DNA of 50,248 nt from Halobacteriales archaeon QS_1_69_70 (GTDB lineage: Archaea; Halobacteriota; Halobacteria; Halobacteriales; Haloarculaceae), in contig PXRI01000021.1 of NCBI GenBank assembly GCA_003021005.1, positions 45,026-95,273 of the forward strand. The letters are read 5' to 3'. The translations under genes were made by a program, and so were the position numbers. Position 1 is the stretch's first letter; each line of letters starts with the position of its first letter. Positions 49,464-50,248 of the stretch are shown in pieces. The notes beneath the pieces were generated by a model that did no database searches, was not told the origin of the DNA, and saw only the letters and a program-made list of their open reading frames with translations.

Positions 49464-49982
49464 ATGGCGGAGGCCGACGTTCCCACCGACCGCCCGGTAC
49501 TGCTGTTCGACGGGGTCTGTAACCTCTGTAACGGCCTGGTGCAGTGGGTCATCGAGCGGGACCCCGACGCGGAGTTCCGGTTCGCGGCGCTGCAGTCCGA
49601 CGCCGGACAGGCCCTCCTCGAGCGGCTGGACCTCCCGACCGACGAGTTCGAGACCTTCATGATGGTCGACGGGGAGGAGTACTCCACGAAGTCGACCGCT
49701 GCGCTCCGCGTCCTGCGGCGCCTGGGTTTGCCGTACTCGATATTGTATCCGCTCGTCGTCGTCCCTCGGTTCGTCCGCGATCGGGTGTACGATGTCGTCG
49801 CCGCCCACCGGTACGGCTGGTTCGGGCGGCGCGAGTCGTGCATGCGGCCGACGCCGGAGCGGGAGGCCCGGTTTCTCGACGCGACCGGTCCCGGCGGGAC
49901 GGGCTCCACCGACCGGGCCGCGGGCAGCGACGACGGTGCTGCGGCGGCTGCCGACCCGAGCGACCCCGAACGCCCTTCCTGA
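49464..49982 (+). CDS. DCC-family thiol-disulfide oxidoreductase-like protein (DUF393)
   Basis: 172 residues from ATG 49464 (MAEADVPTDRPVLLFDGVC). The family motif DGVCNLCNG with its CxxC (Cys19, Cys22) is intact, followed by FRFAALQSDAGQALLE, a typical RFA-x-LQS block, and STKSTAALRVLRRLGLPY. Members are predicted redox proteins of unknown partner. The C-terminal 30 residues are Gly/Ala/Asp-rich and not part of the domain. Upstream of ribosomal L1. Confidence 0.8.
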   Translation: MAEADVPTDRPVLLFDGVCNLCNGLVQWVIERDPDAEFRFAALQSDAGQALLERLDLPTDEFETFMMVDGEEYSTKSTAALRVLRRLGLPYSILYPLVVVPRFVRDRVYDVVAAHRYGWFGRRESCMRPTPEREARFLDATGPGGTGSTDRAAGSDDGAAAAADPSDPERPS

Positions 49983-50007
49983 CGGTCCGCGCCGGCGGTC
50001 CGACGCG

Positions 50008-50100
50008 TTTAAGTGCGTCATCCTCCTCGCTGGAGACGAGACAGGCACAGCCTGTTTCACACCGTAGGAGCCAGCGTGGCATCGACTACGGAGGTGAACG
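50008..50100 (+). promoter_or_regulatory. Promoter and structured leader of rpl1
   Basis: TTTAAG box (50008-50013) predicts a start near 50036 and a leader of about 65 bases. It folds as an outer GCTGG/CCAGC pairing (50029-50033, 50071-50075) and an inner hairpin ACAGGC/GCCTGT with a 3-base loop (50041-50055). A GGAGGTGA ribosome site lies just before the ATG. Archaeal L1 is known to repress its own mRNA by binding a leader mimic of its 23S site; this leader may serve that role. Confidence 0.5.
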
Positions 50101-50248
50101 ATGGCAGATTCGATAGAGGACGCAGTATCCCGCGCACTCGAGGATTCGTCCGAGCGGAACTTCCGCGAGACGGTGGACCTCGCGATCAACCTGCGCGATC
50201 TGGACCTAGAGGACCCCAACAACCGGGTGGACGAGAGCATCGTCCTAC
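50101..50248 (+). CDS. rpl1: 50S ribosomal protein L1, N-terminal part
   Basis: The first 49 codons are in the window: [20 protein letters not shown], then [20 protein letters not shown] and NRVDESIVL. This is the start of archaeal L1, which binds the L1 stalk of 23S rRNA. It follows a structured leader and has a good ribosome site (GGAGGTGA). L10 and L12 would be expected beyond the window edge. Open to the end of the window. Confidence 0.92.
   Translation, partial: MADSIEDAVSRALEDSSERNFRETVDLAINLRDLDLEDPNNRVDESIVL

Overview
The window is chromosomal DNA from a haloarchaeon (class Halobacteria). It is very GC-rich, with acidic proteins, start codons about 25-30 bases downstream of TATA-like boxes (leaderless layout), GTGA/ATGA gene overlaps, TAT lipoprotein signals, a PGF-CTERM S-layer glycoprotein, archaeosortases, TrmB and GfcR regulators and a bacterio-opsin-activator type HTH protein. 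The genus cannot be fixed from the sequence. No insertion sequence, integrase, CRISPR array or rRNA was seen; there is one tRNA gene (Thr, CGT).

Positions 1-19.2 kb form a sugar-use region: a GH13 alpha-glucosidase (frameshifted) behind a KDG-type aldolase, a HAD protein, the PRTase-type regulator GfcR, a TrmB-type regulator, a universal stress protein, a ROK glucokinase, an aldo/keto reductase, a four-gene CUT1 sugar ABC transporter, pyruvate kinase and two PfkB kinases (one KDG kinase-like). Together these take up an oligosaccharide, hydrolyse it, and feed the semiphosphorylative Entner-Doudoroff route.

Positions 19-26.7 kb hold housekeeping genes: BolA, a zinc ribbon, FEN1, acetyl- and methyltransferases, an ornithine cyclodeaminase-like protein, a presenilin-type protease, a broken gar1 and SRP19. 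Positions 26.8-34 kb hold a BtuF/BtuC/BtuD-type uptake system, a zinc ribbon, an HTH-10 regulator, a frameshifted secreted nuclease, a REC-PAS-PAS protein and tRNA-Thr. Positions 34-42.4 kb hold Trm5, DphB, and a co-oriented block of S-layer glycoprotein plus two tandem archaeosortases. The last 8 kb has a VOC enzyme, three TAT lipoproteins (two paralogous), a TIGR04206-like protein, a DRG GTPase, ribosomal L11 (frameshifted), a DCC-family protein and the start of ribosomal L1.

Two cross-window signals stand out. First, GC-rich repeat clusters (about 5.9, 14.4, 14.8, 19.3, 19.9, 26.3 and 38.6 kb) are made of hairpins whose stems differ from copy to copy but stay paired, around a constant 11-nt core: GA, two paired bases, three loop bases (often GNA), two paired bases, GA. 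The clusters intrude into the ends of two coding regions. Second, five otherwise recognisable genes (GH13, gar1, the nuclease, a small protein between the archaeosortases, and L11) are broken by a frameshift, four of them with a block of conserved residues missing at the break. Because L11 and gar1 are among them, sequence or assembly error must be weighed against real mutation.
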